Assembly (NCBI RefSeq): GCF_024460475.1
Contig: NZ_JANFYN010000004.1
Coordinates: 20,694 to 84,693 of the forward strand
Direction: 5' to 3'
DNA: 64,000 bases
DNA from: Holdemanella sp. MSK.7.32
GTDB lineage: Bacteria; Bacillota_I; Bacilli_A; Erysipelotrichales; Erysipelotrichaceae
The position numbers and the translations under genes were made by a program. The notes beneath the pieces were generated by a model, which searched no databases, was not told the DNA's origin, and saw nothing but the letters and a program-made list of their open reading frames with translations. The stretch's first letter is position 1. Every line of letters begins with the position of its first letter. This document shows, one piece after another, positions 1-8,743 of this stretch.

Positions 1-1
1 A

Positions 2-2365
2 TTTGAAGCGTATAAAGGAACACGAAAACCATTGGATGAAGAATTGATTGTTCAATTTCCAATTGTTAGAGAATACTTGGATGCGGCTGGAATCAAACGT
101 TATGAACAAGAAGGTTATGAAGCTGATGACATTATTGGAAGCATGGCCAAATGCTGCAAAGATGTTCAAACTACAATTCTGACTAGTGATCGTGATTTAT
201 TACAGTTGATTGATTCAAGTACACATGTTCTTTTGATGAAAAAGGGCTTAAGTGAAATGGATCTAATGGACGAACAAAATTTAATGGATACGTATGGAAT
301 TACTCCAAGTCAAGTTATTGATATGAAAGGATTAATGGGTGATACAGCCGATAATATTCCAGGCGTAGCCGGTGTTGGTGAAAAGACAGCCTTGCGTTTA
401 TTGAATCAATATTCCACTGTAGAAAATGTTTATGCTCATATTGATGAAGTAAAAGGAAAATTAAAAGAAAAGCTAGAAAAAGATAAAGATAATGCCTTCA
501 TGTCTTTAGAATTGGCTACTATTTATACAAAGATGGAGTTGCCATTTGAATTATGCGATTGTGAGTTTACAGGAATTCAAGATAATGTGAATGCATTCTA
601 TGAAAAATATGAAATGCGATCATTGGTAAATCGTACTAAACAGACTAAAGAGGAAAAATGGCCTTTAAAAGAAGTGGACCATTTTGAATTTGAAAATATG
701 GATGACGTTATGGTTATGCCAGTATGTACTCAAGAGCCTTATTTAGATCAAAAATTGTATGGTTTTATGATTCCAAAAGATAAAACTGTTTATTATATTT
801 CAGTAGAACATGCATTAGAGGATACAAACTTTAAAACATTGTTGGAAACAAAAGAAGTGAGTACATGGGATACAAAGGAAATGATGCATCTATTAGATCG
901 CTATGGATTTAAATGGAATACTTTTAGTAATGACTTGCATATTGCTGGATTCTTATTGAATTCTACTGCAACAGATAGTGATGCAGTCTTAGAAGCACTT
1001 CAAATTCACCTTCCAGAATCTTTCCATGATGTATCTAAGAAGACAAAAGAGGAGCCTGCTTATAGTTTGGAAAGAGAAAAGGCAATCTATCATAGTTTGA
1101 CTCAGCAACTATATGAAAAAAAGGACAAGCTTCGTGCTTCTTTAAAAGAAGAAAATGTATTGTCTTTATATGAAGATATTGAAATGCCATTAACACATGT
1201 CTTGTTTTCAATGGAACAAGAAGGTATTTCGATTCAAGAAAGTTTTTTAGATGAGTATGGAGCTTTATTAAATGAGAAATTGGATGCTCTTGCTCAAAAA
1301 ATCTACTCACATGCAGGTATGATTTTTAATATCAATTCACCAAAACAATTGGCGAATGTCTTATTTGATGAGTTGAACTTAAGTTCAGGTGGAAAAAAAC
1401 GTTCAACATCTGCAGATGTATTAGAGAAGCTTCGTGGAAAACATCCAATCATTGATGATATTCTTGAGTATCGAAAAATTGCGAAGGTATCCAGTACATA
1501 TATTGATGGTTTGAAAAAACATATTCGTTCGGATCAAAAGATTCATACTTCTTTCAATCAGACAATGACACAAACTGGAAGACTTTCAAGTAGTGAACCA
1601 AACTTACAAAATATTAGTATTCGGGATGAGTTAGGTAAAGAAATTCGTAAGGCGTTTGTCGCCGAAGATGGCTATCACTTATTGTCTGCTGATTATTCGC
1701 AGATTGAATTAAGAATGTTGGCACATATGGCCAATGAGGATCACATGATAAAAGCGTTTAATGAAGGTTTGGATATTCATACAAAAACGGCAACTTTAAT
1801 TTTTAGTTGTTCACCAGAAGCGGTAGATGAACATAAAAGAAGAATTGCCAAGACAGTTAACTTTGGTATTGTATATGGACAAACTGAATTTGGTTTATCT
1901 TCACAATTAAATATCACACGAAAAGAAGCGGGTGAATTTATGAAGATGTACTTTGAAAGTTATCCTCAGATTCACGAATATATGAATCAATTGATTGATT
2001 TCTGTAAGGAACATGGATATGTCGAAACATTATTCCACAGAAGAAGAGAGATTCCTGAAATCAACGATAAGAATTTTATGACACGAGAATTCGGTAAGCG
2101 AGCTGCCATGAATGCACCAATTCAAGGTAGTGCAGCCGATTTGATCAAGATTGCGATGTTGAAAATGGATCAAGCTTTAAAGGATGCCGATGTAAAATCA
2201 AAAATGCTTCTTCAAATCCATGATGAATTGATTTTCTTAGTGCCAGATGAAGAATTGGACTTGATGCAAAAACTTGTCAAAGAAACAATGGAAAGTGCAA
2301 TGGAATTAAAGGTTCCATTAAAGGCAAGTATTAGTGTTGGAAAGTCATGGTATGAGGCAAAATAA
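2..2365 (+). CDS. polA: DNA polymerase I, 5'-truncated by the window edge
   Basis: Repair and Okazaki-fragment polymerase. The frame is open from base 2 and the first residues (FEAYKGTRKP) already match the 5'-nuclease domain of Pol I, so the true start lies upstream; about 70 residues are missing. The 5'-nuclease domain covers roughly the first 220 residues of the fragment. The polymerase domain has motif A (DYSQIELR, near codon 564), the O-helix motif RRIAKTVNFG..YG and motif C (QIHDEL). The central 3'-5' exonuclease domain lacks a recognisable DxE metal-binding motif, as in the Bacillus enzymes, so proofreading is probably absent (inference). The stop codon overlaps the mutM start by one base, giving tight translational coupling. 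Confidence 0.97.
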   Translation, partial: FEAYKGTRKPLDEELIVQFPIVREYLDAAGIKRYEQEGYEADDIIGSMAKCCKDVQTTILTSDRDLLQLIDSSTHVLLMKKGLSEMDLMDEQNLMDTYGITPSQVIDMKGLMGDTADNIPGVAGVGEKTALRLLNQYSTVENVYAHIDEVKGKLKEKLEKDKDNAFMSLELATIYTKMELPFELCDCEFTGIQDNVNAFYEKYEMRSLVNRTKQTKEEKWPLKEVDHFEFENMDDVMVMPVCTQEPYLDQKLYGFMIPKDKTVYYISVEHALEDTNFKTLLETKEVSTWDTKEMMHLLDRYGFKWNTFSNDLHIAGFLLNSTATDSDAVLEALQIHLPESFHDVSKKTKEEPAYSLEREKAIYHSLTQQLYEKKDKLRASLKEENVLSLYEDIEMPLTHVLFSMEQEGISIQESFLDEYGALLNEKLDALAQKIYSHAGMIFNINSPKQLANVLFDELNLSSGGKKRSTSADVLEKLRGKHPIIDDILEYRKIAKVSSTYIDGLKKHIRSDQKIHTSFNQTMTQTGRLSSSEPNLQNISIRDELGKEIRKAFVAEDGYHLLSADYSQIELRMLAHMANEDHMIKAFNEGLDIHTKTATLIFSCSPEAVDEHKRRIAKTVNFGIVYGQTEFGLSSQLNITRKEAGEFMKMYFESYPQIHEYMNQLIDFCKEHGYVETLFHRRREIPEINDKNFMTREFGKRAAMNAPIQGSAADLIKIAMLKMDQALKDADVKSKMLLQIHDELIFLVPDEELDLMQKLVKETMESAMELKVPLKASISVGKSWYEAK

Positions 2366-3186
2366 TGCCGGAAGCACCAGAAGTACAAACCGTATTAAGT
2401 ACGTTGGAAGCACAAATTAAAGATGTTTCAATTGAAGATGTATTGATATATTATCCTAAGATTATTGATAATGTAGAAGTAGAAACTTTTAAAAATCAAT
2501 TAATTGGGCAAACATTCCATTCGTTTAATCGACTTGGAAAATATTTGATTTTTGGTCTGGATGACTATGATCTAGTTGTTCACTTAAGAATGGAAGGTAA
2601 ATTTTATCTTTATAATATGCTTTGTGAGAATAAACATATTCATATAGTATTTAAATTAAATAGTGGAACCTATATGTCGTATCATGATACAAGAAAATTT
2701 GGAAGAATGTATTTGTATCCTAAAAAAGAAGATATTCATGCATATCCTTGTTTTAAAAATGTTGGATATGATTATATGGATGAAAGAGTGAATGGAATGT
2801 ATTTCTATACCTGTGTTCATTCGTTAAAACGAAATTTGAAATCCTGCCTGTTAGATCAATCGATTATGGCAGGTGTTGGAAATATTTATGCGGATGAGAT
2901 ATGTTTTGCCTCAGGATTAGATCCAAGAAGCCGTGCCTCAAAGCTTTCAAAGAAAGATTGTGAGAAAATAGTTTTTCAGACAAAGCGAATCTTGCAGGGT
3001 GCTACACGTTTTGGCGGAACAACCATTCGTTCTTATACCTCAAGTTTAGGGGTAACGGGACGTTTTCAACTCTATTTGAATGTACATGATCAAACACAAT
3101 GTAAAGTGTGTCATCATGCTATTAAAAAATTAACTGTATCACAAAGGGGGACTTATCTATGTCCAAATTGTCAAAAAAGAAAGTAA
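2365..3186 (+). CDS. mutM: Formamidopyrimidine-DNA glycosylase
   Basis: Base-excision repair enzyme that removes oxidised purines such as 8-oxoguanine and nicks the abasic site. The protein is 273 aa, normal for Fpg. It begins MPEAPEVQTV, so Pro2 (the Schiff-base nucleophile) and Glu3 are exposed after Met removal. The helix-two-turn-helix region has GVGNIYADE, and the C terminus has a zinc finger with two Cys pairs (CKVC and CPNC). The family usually starts MPELPEV, so Ala4 is a small variation. The ATG overlaps the polA TAA (TAATG), and its own end overlaps coaE by 28 bases. It belongs to the polA-mutM-coaE repair operon typical of Bacillota. Confidence 0.96.
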   Translation: MPEAPEVQTVLSTLEAQIKDVSIEDVLIYYPKIIDNVEVETFKNQLIGQTFHSFNRLGKYLIFGLDDYDLVVHLRMEGKFYLYNMLCENKHIHIVFKLNSGTYMSYHDTRKFGRMYLYPKKEDIHAYPCFKNVGYDYMDERVNGMYFYTCVHSLKRNLKSCLLDQSIMAGVGNIYADEICFASGLDPRSRASKLSKKDCEKIVFQTKRILQGATRFGGTTIRSYTSSLGVTGRFQLYLNVHDQTQCKVCHHAIKKLTVSQRGTYLCPNCQKRK

Positions 3187-3764
3187 TAGGAATCACTGGA
3201 TCTATGGGTTCAGGAAAGAGTGAGATTTCTCGATATTTAAGAAAAAAATATCCTGTTTTAGATTGTGATCAGGTCAATGCGGATTTATTAAAAAAGGGAA
3301 ATTTGGGTTATCAGAAATTAAATGATTTGCGTATTGTTGAATTGGATTCAAATGGACAAATCATTAAGGAAAGTTTAGCTTCATATATGTTTTCTAAGGC
3401 AGAACATAGAAAACAAGTGGAAGCCATCTTGCATCCTTTGATTTTTGAACAGATGCATAAATGGATTTATGAACAAGAGAGTTCGATTGTCTTTGTGGAA
3501 ATGCCAATTTTATTTGAGATTTCTGCACAAGATCATTTTGACTCAATATGGTGCGTTGTGGCTGATTTAGATGTAGCCTTATCGCGCCTACAAACCTATC
3601 GCAATTTTACTAGGGAACAAGCTTTGGCAAGACTTGTATCACAGATGAATCCGGAAGAGAAGATGGCAAAAAGTGATATTGTACTGCAAAATAATGGTAC
3701 GGTAGAACAGCTGCATAAACAAATAGAAGAAGCATTAAAAGAGGAGAAGGTACATGGCGATTGA
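3159..3764 (+). CDS. coaE: Dephospho-CoA kinase
   Basis: Last step of coenzyme A synthesis: ATP-dependent phosphorylation of the 3'-hydroxyl of dephospho-CoA. A P-loop is seen at residues 14-21 (GSMGSGKS), followed by the CoA-domain features DCDQVNADLL and HPLIFEQM, and the protein has the usual length of about 200 aa. The ATG at 3159 is preceded by AAAGGGGGA at good spacing, so the start lies inside the end of mutM; MutM and CoaE share 28 bases in different frames. The gene ends 11 bases into the following dnaB gene. This overlap chain implies one transcript. Confidence 0.95.
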   Translation: MSKLSKKKVIGITGSMGSGKSEISRYLRKKYPVLDCDQVNADLLKKGNLGYQKLNDLRIVELDSNGQIIKESLASYMFSKAEHRKQVEAILHPLIFEQMHKWIYEQESSIVFVEMPILFEISAQDHFDSIWCVVADLDVALSRLQTYRNFTREQALARLVSQMNPEEKMAKSDIVLQNNGTVEQLHKQIEEALKEEKVHGD

Positions 3765-4887
3765 AGTGCGTTGCATAGAACATTTATCTGTTGAACAAAG
3801 ACAATCTTTGTATTTGTTGTATGGTCCTTTGATGGGTAAAAGTTCAATTTGTCTATATGAATTTTTAGGTTCTATTCAAAATTCTGTTGAATTAGAAGAC
3901 GTATATTTACTGTTGAATATAAATGCTTCACAATTTGATAAGGCACGAAATTATTTAGAACAATATCATTTAATTGAAACCTATGTTCATGAAGATGACA
4001 TGTTGATTTTATTGTATGCTCCATTATTACCAGATAAATTTTTATGTCACGATACGTATTCAAGATTGTATTTGGCAAGTGTAGGATCAAAGTGTTTTGA
4101 TAAAATAAAGGCGATGCTTCATAAAGATAAGACGATTTCTTCTGTATATACCAAAGTAGAAAGTCCTTTGGATGTTTCAATTTTAGATTCGTGGAACGAA
4201 TCTAAAGAGATTGCGTACGAAAAGGTGAAACCGACAATTAAACAAAAATATGATTTTGATTTTGCGACACTCTTCAAAGGGATGGATCGGGTTTTTCCGG
4301 TACGTTATCGAACTAATGAAAATTTAGATCGTATTGCACAGATGGCACAAATATATGGAATTGATGCCAAAGATATGCGTAGATACGTGCAAAGAAGTAT
4401 TAATCCTTCAACACATGTATTTGATTTGGACAAATTAAAAGAGATGGTTATGCGTAATCGTAAGGTTATGGAAACAAGTAAAGATCCATATCAGATGCCA
4501 CCTGTTAAATTTTTGCAGAATAAACAAAATGGTATTCCTGTTGTGAAATCGGATCAGGCATTGATTGAACGTTTATGCACACAATTCCAGCTTTCAGTTG
4601 AAGTTGTGAATACTTTGATTGAATATACTTTGCAGCAAACACATCAACAATTTTCTAGAAATTACGTTGAAAAAGTTGCGGCAAGCTGGGTTCGCCTGGG
4701 CGTGGATTCTAGGAAGAAAGCATTGGAAATTATCAACCAAGCGCCAACAGAAAATAAAAGAGAGAAAAAAGAAGAAAAGGTTGTACTTGATGAGAAGTTC
4801 TATACGCAAAAGGAAGAAAAATCAGATACGCAAATCCAACAGGAGATGTTAGAACTTCAAAAGATGTTGAAAGAAGGTAAGTTGTAG
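3754..4887 (+). CDS. dnaB: Replication initiation and membrane attachment protein (Bacillus DnaB type)
   Basis: Similar to the Bacillota-specific DnaB/DnaD family that, with DnaD and DnaI, loads the replicative helicase at oriC and at restart sites. The protein is 377 aa, shorter than the B. subtilis protein (about 470 aa). The N-terminal winged-helix part is recognisable (SVEQRQSLYLLYGPLMG). A DnaD-like helical domain lies around residues 260-330, and the C-terminal tail is very charged. In B. subtilis nrdR sits between coaE and dnaB; here coaE and dnaB overlap directly. The name should not be confused with the helicase at 27633. The family call rests on sequence pattern and on the adjacent dnaI gene. 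Confidence 0.9.
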   Translation: MAIEVRCIEHLSVEQRQSLYLLYGPLMGKSSICLYEFLGSIQNSVELEDVYLLLNINASQFDKARNYLEQYHLIETYVHEDDMLILLYAPLLPDKFLCHDTYSRLYLASVGSKCFDKIKAMLHKDKTISSVYTKVESPLDVSILDSWNESKEIAYEKVKPTIKQKYDFDFATLFKGMDRVFPVRYRTNENLDRIAQMAQIYGIDAKDMRRYVQRSINPSTHVFDLDKLKEMVMRNRKVMETSKDPYQMPPVKFLQNKQNGIPVVKSDQALIERLCTQFQLSVEVVNTLIEYTLQQTHQQFSRNYVEKVAASWVRLGVDSRKKALEIINQAPTENKREKKEEKVVLDEKFYTQKEEKSDTQIQQEMLELQKMLKEGKL

Positions 4888-5789
4888 TGAATTTAAATAT
4901 TAAACTTTCAGAAGAGCAAATGATGGAAAGACAACAGAATATTGCTCGTTTAAAAGAGAATGAATGGATTCAAATATTTCTTGAACAGAATCATTTAGAT
5001 GCATCTTTTGTAGAAGAAAATAGTGGCGTTTTGTTGCAGTGGATCAAGAGTGTGAGTGCATGTAGAAACTGTAAAGGATTGGATTATTGTGTACAGAAGA
5101 TTCGTGGTAAGGCTACAAAATTAAAAATTGACGATTCTGGTTTCTTGAATGAATATTATGCTTCTTGTCAGTATGAACAAAAAAGAGATCAGCAATTGGC
5201 TCATCAAAGTAAATTTCGCTTTTCTCATATGTCTTTAAATGATTATTTAATCGATTTAAATGATGCCTGCTTTTTAAGTGCTGCCAAAGAAAAAGATTAT
5301 ATGGCAGCTTATACCCAAAGTGTGAGTAGTATACCACTAAATCAAGGTGTGTATTTATATGGAAATCCAGGGACTGGAAAGTCTTATTTAATGAAGGGAA
5401 TCTGTAATTACTATGCCAAAAATAATAAGAGTGTTTCTTTTGTACAGGTTCCATTATTGATTCAGGAATTGAAACAGTTTATGACAGATAATGAATATCG
5501 TCAAAGAGTGATGAACCATTTACGCTACAGTGATGTTTTGGTTTTAGATGATATTGGAGCTGAAAGTATTACGCAATGGACGCGAGATGAAATCTTACTT
5601 CCTGTTTTAGATGAGCGTATGAATAAAGGAATGAAAACATACTTTACATCAAATTATTCAATGGAAGAATTAGAACAGCAGTATCGTCTTGTGAATAAAC
5701 CAAATAATACGATTGCGAGTCTAAGAATTCTAGAAAGAATTCGTACTTTGTCCAAACCAGTTGAATTATCCGGAAAATCACGTCGTTAG
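4887..5789 (+). CDS. dnaI: Primosomal helicase loader DnaI
   Basis: AAA+ ATPase that loads the hexameric replicative helicase onto DNA. The N-terminal helicase-binding domain holds a Cys-rich zinc site (CRNC..C, then a later Cys). The AAA+ domain has Walker A GNPGTGKS at residues 159-166, Walker B VLVLDDIG and a sensor-1 TSN motif. The GTG start overlaps the last base of the dnaB TAG, and an AAGAAGG sequence lies upstream. The length of 300 aa is normal for the family. The gene is last in the polA-mutM-coaE-dnaB-dnaI operon. I see no clear hairpin terminator before the fba promoter. Confidence 0.95.
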   Translation: MNLNIKLSEEQMMERQQNIARLKENEWIQIFLEQNHLDASFVEENSGVLLQWIKSVSACRNCKGLDYCVQKIRGKATKLKIDDSGFLNEYYASCQYEQKRDQQLAHQSKFRFSHMSLNDYLIDLNDACFLSAAKEKDYMAAYTQSVSSIPLNQGVYLYGNPGTGKSYLMKGICNYYAKNNKSVSFVQVPLLIQELKQFMTDNEYRQRVMNHLRYSDVLVLDDIGAESITQWTRDEILLPVLDERMNKGMKTYFTSNYSMEELEQQYRLVNKPNNTIASLRILERIRTLSKPVELSGKSRR

Positions 5790-5802
5790 TTAATAATTTC
5801 AC

Positions 5803-5831
5803 TTTTCAAATTAGGCGTTATGGAGTAGAAT
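5803..5831 (+). promoter_or_regulatory. Probable sigma-A promoter of fba
   Basis: A TTTTCA box (4/6 match) at 5803-5808, a 17-bp spacer and a TAGAAT -10 box at 5826-5831. It lies 37 bases before the fba start, and a strong AAAGGAGGA ribosome site (5851-5859) follows. The -35 match is only moderate. Confidence 0.45.
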
Positions 5832-5867
5832 AGTTATGACAGAAATGTTTAAAGGAGGAATAGAGTA

Positions 5868-6737
5868 ATGTTAGTATCTGCTACTGAAATGATCAACAAA
5901 GCTCACGAAGGGCACTATGCGATTGGTGCTTTCAACATCAATAACTTGGAATGGACAAAAGCTATCTTAGCTGCTGCTGAAGAAGCTAAATCACCAGTTA
6001 TGTTAGGAGTATCTGAAGGTGCTGCTAAATACATGTGTGGTTTCAAAACAGTTGCTGCTATGGTAAAAGAAATCCACGATGCAATGGGAATTACAGTTCC
6101 TGTAGCTTTACACTTGGACCACGGTTCATATGAAGGTGCAAAAGCTGCTATCGAAGCAGGATTTACTTCTGTAATGTTCGATGGTTCTCACTATGCATTT
6201 GAAGAAAACTTAGAAAAATCAAAAGAAATGATCGCCTTAGCACACTCAAAAGGATTATCAATTGAATGTGAAGTTGGTGGAATCGGTGGAGAAGAAGACG
6301 GTGTCATATCTGCTGGTGAATTAGCTGACCCTCAAGAATGTAAAACTATCGCTGACTTAGGTGTAGACTTCTTAGCAGCTGGTATCGGAAATATCCACGG
6401 TAAATATCCTGCAAACTGGGCTGGATTAAACTTTGATCGTTTAGAAGAAATCCAAAACGTAACAAACGGAAAACCATTAGTATTACACGGTGGTTCAGGA
6501 ATCCCTCGTGAACAAGTTCAAAAAGCTATCACATTAGGTGTTTCTAAAGTTAACGTTAATACTGAATGTCAGTTAGTATTTGCTGAAGCAACTCGTAAAT
6601 ACATCGAAGCTGGAAAAGACCAAGAAGGAAAAGGATACGATCCACGTAAATTATTAAAACCAGGTGCTGATGCAATCACAGCATTATGTAAAGAAATGAT
6701 GGAAAACTTCTTTGGTTCTGCTGGAAAAGCTGAATAA
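5868..6737 (+). CDS. fba: Fructose-bisphosphate aldolase, class II
   Basis: Glycolytic zinc enzyme that cleaves fructose-1,6-bisphosphate to DHAP and glyceraldehyde-3-phosphate. Family motifs are LHLDHGS (zinc ligand and catalytic region), EVGGIGGEEDG, GNIHGKYP, LHGGSGIP and KVNVNTE; the length of 289 aa is typical of the Bacillus-type FbaA. The ATG at 5868 follows AAAGGAGGA at ideal spacing. Codon use is more restricted than in most neighbours (many GCT, TTA and ATC), as expected of a highly expressed gene. It is monocistronic, with its own promoter upstream and a strong hairpin terminator downstream. Confidence 0.98.
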   Translation: MLVSATEMINKAHEGHYAIGAFNINNLEWTKAILAAAEEAKSPVMLGVSEGAAKYMCGFKTVAAMVKEIHDAMGITVPVALHLDHGSYEGAKAAIEAGFTSVMFDGSHYAFEENLEKSKEMIALAHSKGLSIECEVGGIGGEEDGVISAGELADPQECKTIADLGVDFLAAGIGNIHGKYPANWAGLNFDRLEEIQNVTNGKPLVLHGGSGIPREQVQKAITLGVSKVNVNTECQLVFAEATRKYIEAGKDQEGKGYDPRKLLKPGADAITALCKEMMENFFGSAGKAE

Positions 6738-6753
6738 TTAAAGTTTTTAAATA

Positions 6754-6777
6754 AAGCAGGCTTTAAGCCTGCTTTTT
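6754..6777 (+). terminator. Rho-independent terminator of fba
   Basis: AAGCAGGCTT pairs with AAGCCTGCTT (6754-6763 with 6765-6774) and is followed by TTTTT; the functional loop is about four bases. Confidence 0.9.
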
Positions 6778-6799
6778 GCATAATTTGGAGGGGAAATAT

Positions 6800-8653
6800 A
6801 TGAAGTCAGTTGAAATTAATGATTTATTGTCTTATCACTTTTATGGAAATTTAAAAGTGAAAGATGGAGTAAAAGTCTTTGTTGATGGAGTAGCAGCTGA
6901 AAAAGACAATGCTTATGAATATACTTTAAAATGCGTAAAGGACGATAAAGTATATGATTTAACTTCTTTTGGAAAAGAAGCAGGGTTTTATATTGAAAAT
7001 GAAAATTCGGTTCTATTCTGTGGAAATCGTAAGAATATTGAAAAATCTACATCTTTATATCGTTTGGCATTGAATGGTGGAGAAGCCAAAGAAATTGCTC
7101 GCTTTGATAAACCAGGAATGAATGTTTTGGGATATTTAAACGAGAATACTTTGGCTTTTATGACTAAAGAAAAACTTGTTGAAGAAGAAAGTGATTATGA
7201 AGTGTTTGATGAGATTCCTTTCTATATGAATGGTCAGGGAATCACCAATAAACATCGTACGCATTTATATACATATAATTTAGACACAAAAGAACTTGTT
7301 TGCGTTACAGAAGGTACTTTTGATGTGTCAAACGCAAAGATTCATGATGGTGCTTTGTATTATACAGGACAAAATTGGACAAGAAAACAAGCTTTATATG
7401 AAAATCTTTATAAATATGATGGCTCTGTAAGTACAGTTGTAGATGCTAAGGAAAGAAGTATCCAAAGTTTTGATTTTATGGATGGTAAATTGGTTCTTAT
7501 CGCAAGCACACATGAAAAATATGGTTTGAATGAGAATCCAAAATTCTTTGATCAAGACTTTAATTTAATTGCTGATTGGCAAGAATGTGTTGGAAACAGT
7601 GTAGGTACAGATTGTGCTTTAGTTGCAGGTAATGCGACTCTAGTAAATAAAGATGCGTTATATTTTGTTTCTACGATCTATGATCACAACAATTTGTATA
7701 AATTAGAAAATGGAAACATTGAACTTGTATTTGAATGGTCAGGAACAATTCAATCTTTCGCATTTGAAGATGACACATTATATTTTATTGGAGCTGATGT
7801 GGCAAGTCTTCAACAATTGTATAAAGTTGTAGATGGTAAAGCCGTTCAATTATCTGATTTTAATAAAATGGAAGATACATATGTGGCAGATCCTGTAGAA
7901 GTTAATTTTGGTGAAGATTTAACAGGATGGGTATTATTGCCTAAAGATTATGATGAAACAAAAAAATATCCGGCTATTTTAGATATTCATGGTGGACCTA
8001 AAACAGTATATGGAAAAGTGTTCTATCATGAAATGCAAGTATGGGCAAGTAAGGGATACTTTGTATTCTTCTGTAATATTCATGGATCAGATGGACGTGG
8101 CAATGAATTTATGGACATCCGTGGAAAATATGGAACGATTGATTATGATGAATTGATGCAGTTTACAGATAAAGTCTTAGAAACATATCCTCAAATTGAT
8201 TCAAGCAGAGTTGGTGTAACTGGTGGAAGCTATGGTGGATTTATGACAAACTGGATCATTGGTCATACAGATCGTTTTGCGTGTGCTGCTAGTCAAAGAA
8301 GTATTGCCAACTGGATCTCATTCTCTCAGACAAGTGATATTGGACCATACTTTGCACAAGATCAACAATCTGCTACATATGATGAAAATCCAGAAAAATT
8401 GTGGTGGCATTCACCATTGAAATATGCACGTAATGTGAAAACACCAACATTGTTTATTCACTCTGATGAGGATTATCGTTGTCCACTTTGTGAAGGCCTA
8501 CAAATGTTGAATGCTTTATTAGATCAGAATATTGAAGCTCGCATGTGCTTGTTCCATGGTGAAAATCATGATTTATCACGTACGGGACTTCCTCAACATC
8601 GTTTGCGTCGTTTAAATGAAATCACAAATTGGATGGAAAAACATTTAAAATAG
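6800..8653 (+). CDS. S9 family serine peptidase (acylaminoacyl-peptidase/dipeptidyl-peptidase type)
   Basis: Prolyl-oligopeptidase-fold enzyme that cleaves short peptides, probably in the cytoplasm because no signal peptide is seen. The N-terminal part (about 370 residues) has the look of a beta-propeller, and the alpha/beta-hydrolase domain follows. Catalytic residues by motif are Ser477 (GGSYGG), Asp556 (HSDEDYRCP) and His590 (GENHDLS). An oxyanion-side HGGP is also present. I chose ATG 6800 because GGAGGGG lies 7 bases before it; the upstream in-frame TTG at 6776 lies in the fba terminator. The protein is 617 aa. It likely recycles peptides for amino acid catabolism; the exact exopeptidase type cannot be told. 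Confidence 0.93.
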   Translation: MKSVEINDLLSYHFYGNLKVKDGVKVFVDGVAAEKDNAYEYTLKCVKDDKVYDLTSFGKEAGFYIENENSVLFCGNRKNIEKSTSLYRLALNGGEAKEIARFDKPGMNVLGYLNENTLAFMTKEKLVEEESDYEVFDEIPFYMNGQGITNKHRTHLYTYNLDTKELVCVTEGTFDVSNAKIHDGALYYTGQNWTRKQALYENLYKYDGSVSTVVDAKERSIQSFDFMDGKLVLIASTHEKYGLNENPKFFDQDFNLIADWQECVGNSVGTDCALVAGNATLVNKDALYFVSTIYDHNNLYKLENGNIELVFEWSGTIQSFAFEDDTLYFIGADVASLQQLYKVVDGKAVQLSDFNKMEDTYVADPVEVNFGEDLTGWVLLPKDYDETKKYPAILDIHGGPKTVYGKVFYHEMQVWASKGYFVFFCNIHGSDGRGNEFMDIRGKYGTIDYDELMQFTDKVLETYPQIDSSRVGVTGGSYGGFMTNWIIGHTDRFACAASQRSIANWISFSQTSDIGPYFAQDQQSATYDENPEKLWWHSPLKYARNVKTPTLFIHSDEDYRCPLCEGLQMLNALLDQNIEARMCLFHGENHDLSRTGLPQHRLRRLNEITNWMEKHLK

Positions 8654-8704
8654 ATGGCTTTTGGAATTTACAATATTTTTCTAGATTATCCGGATTGAAT
8701 AGGC

Positions 8705-8710
8705 TATAAT
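8705..8710 (+). promoter_or_regulatory. -10 box of the murA promoter
   Basis: Perfect TATAAT 33 bases before the murA ATG. No good -35 is seen at 16-18 bp. TGGGGGAAAA before the ATG serves as the ribosome site. Confidence 0.5.
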
Positions 8711-8743
8711 AGATAGGCATTACCTTGAAATGGGGGAAAATGA

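Noticed and set aside
32..34. TTG at 32 as polA start
   Set aside because: The frame is open to the window edge and the upstream residues match Pol I, so the gene is truncated by the window.
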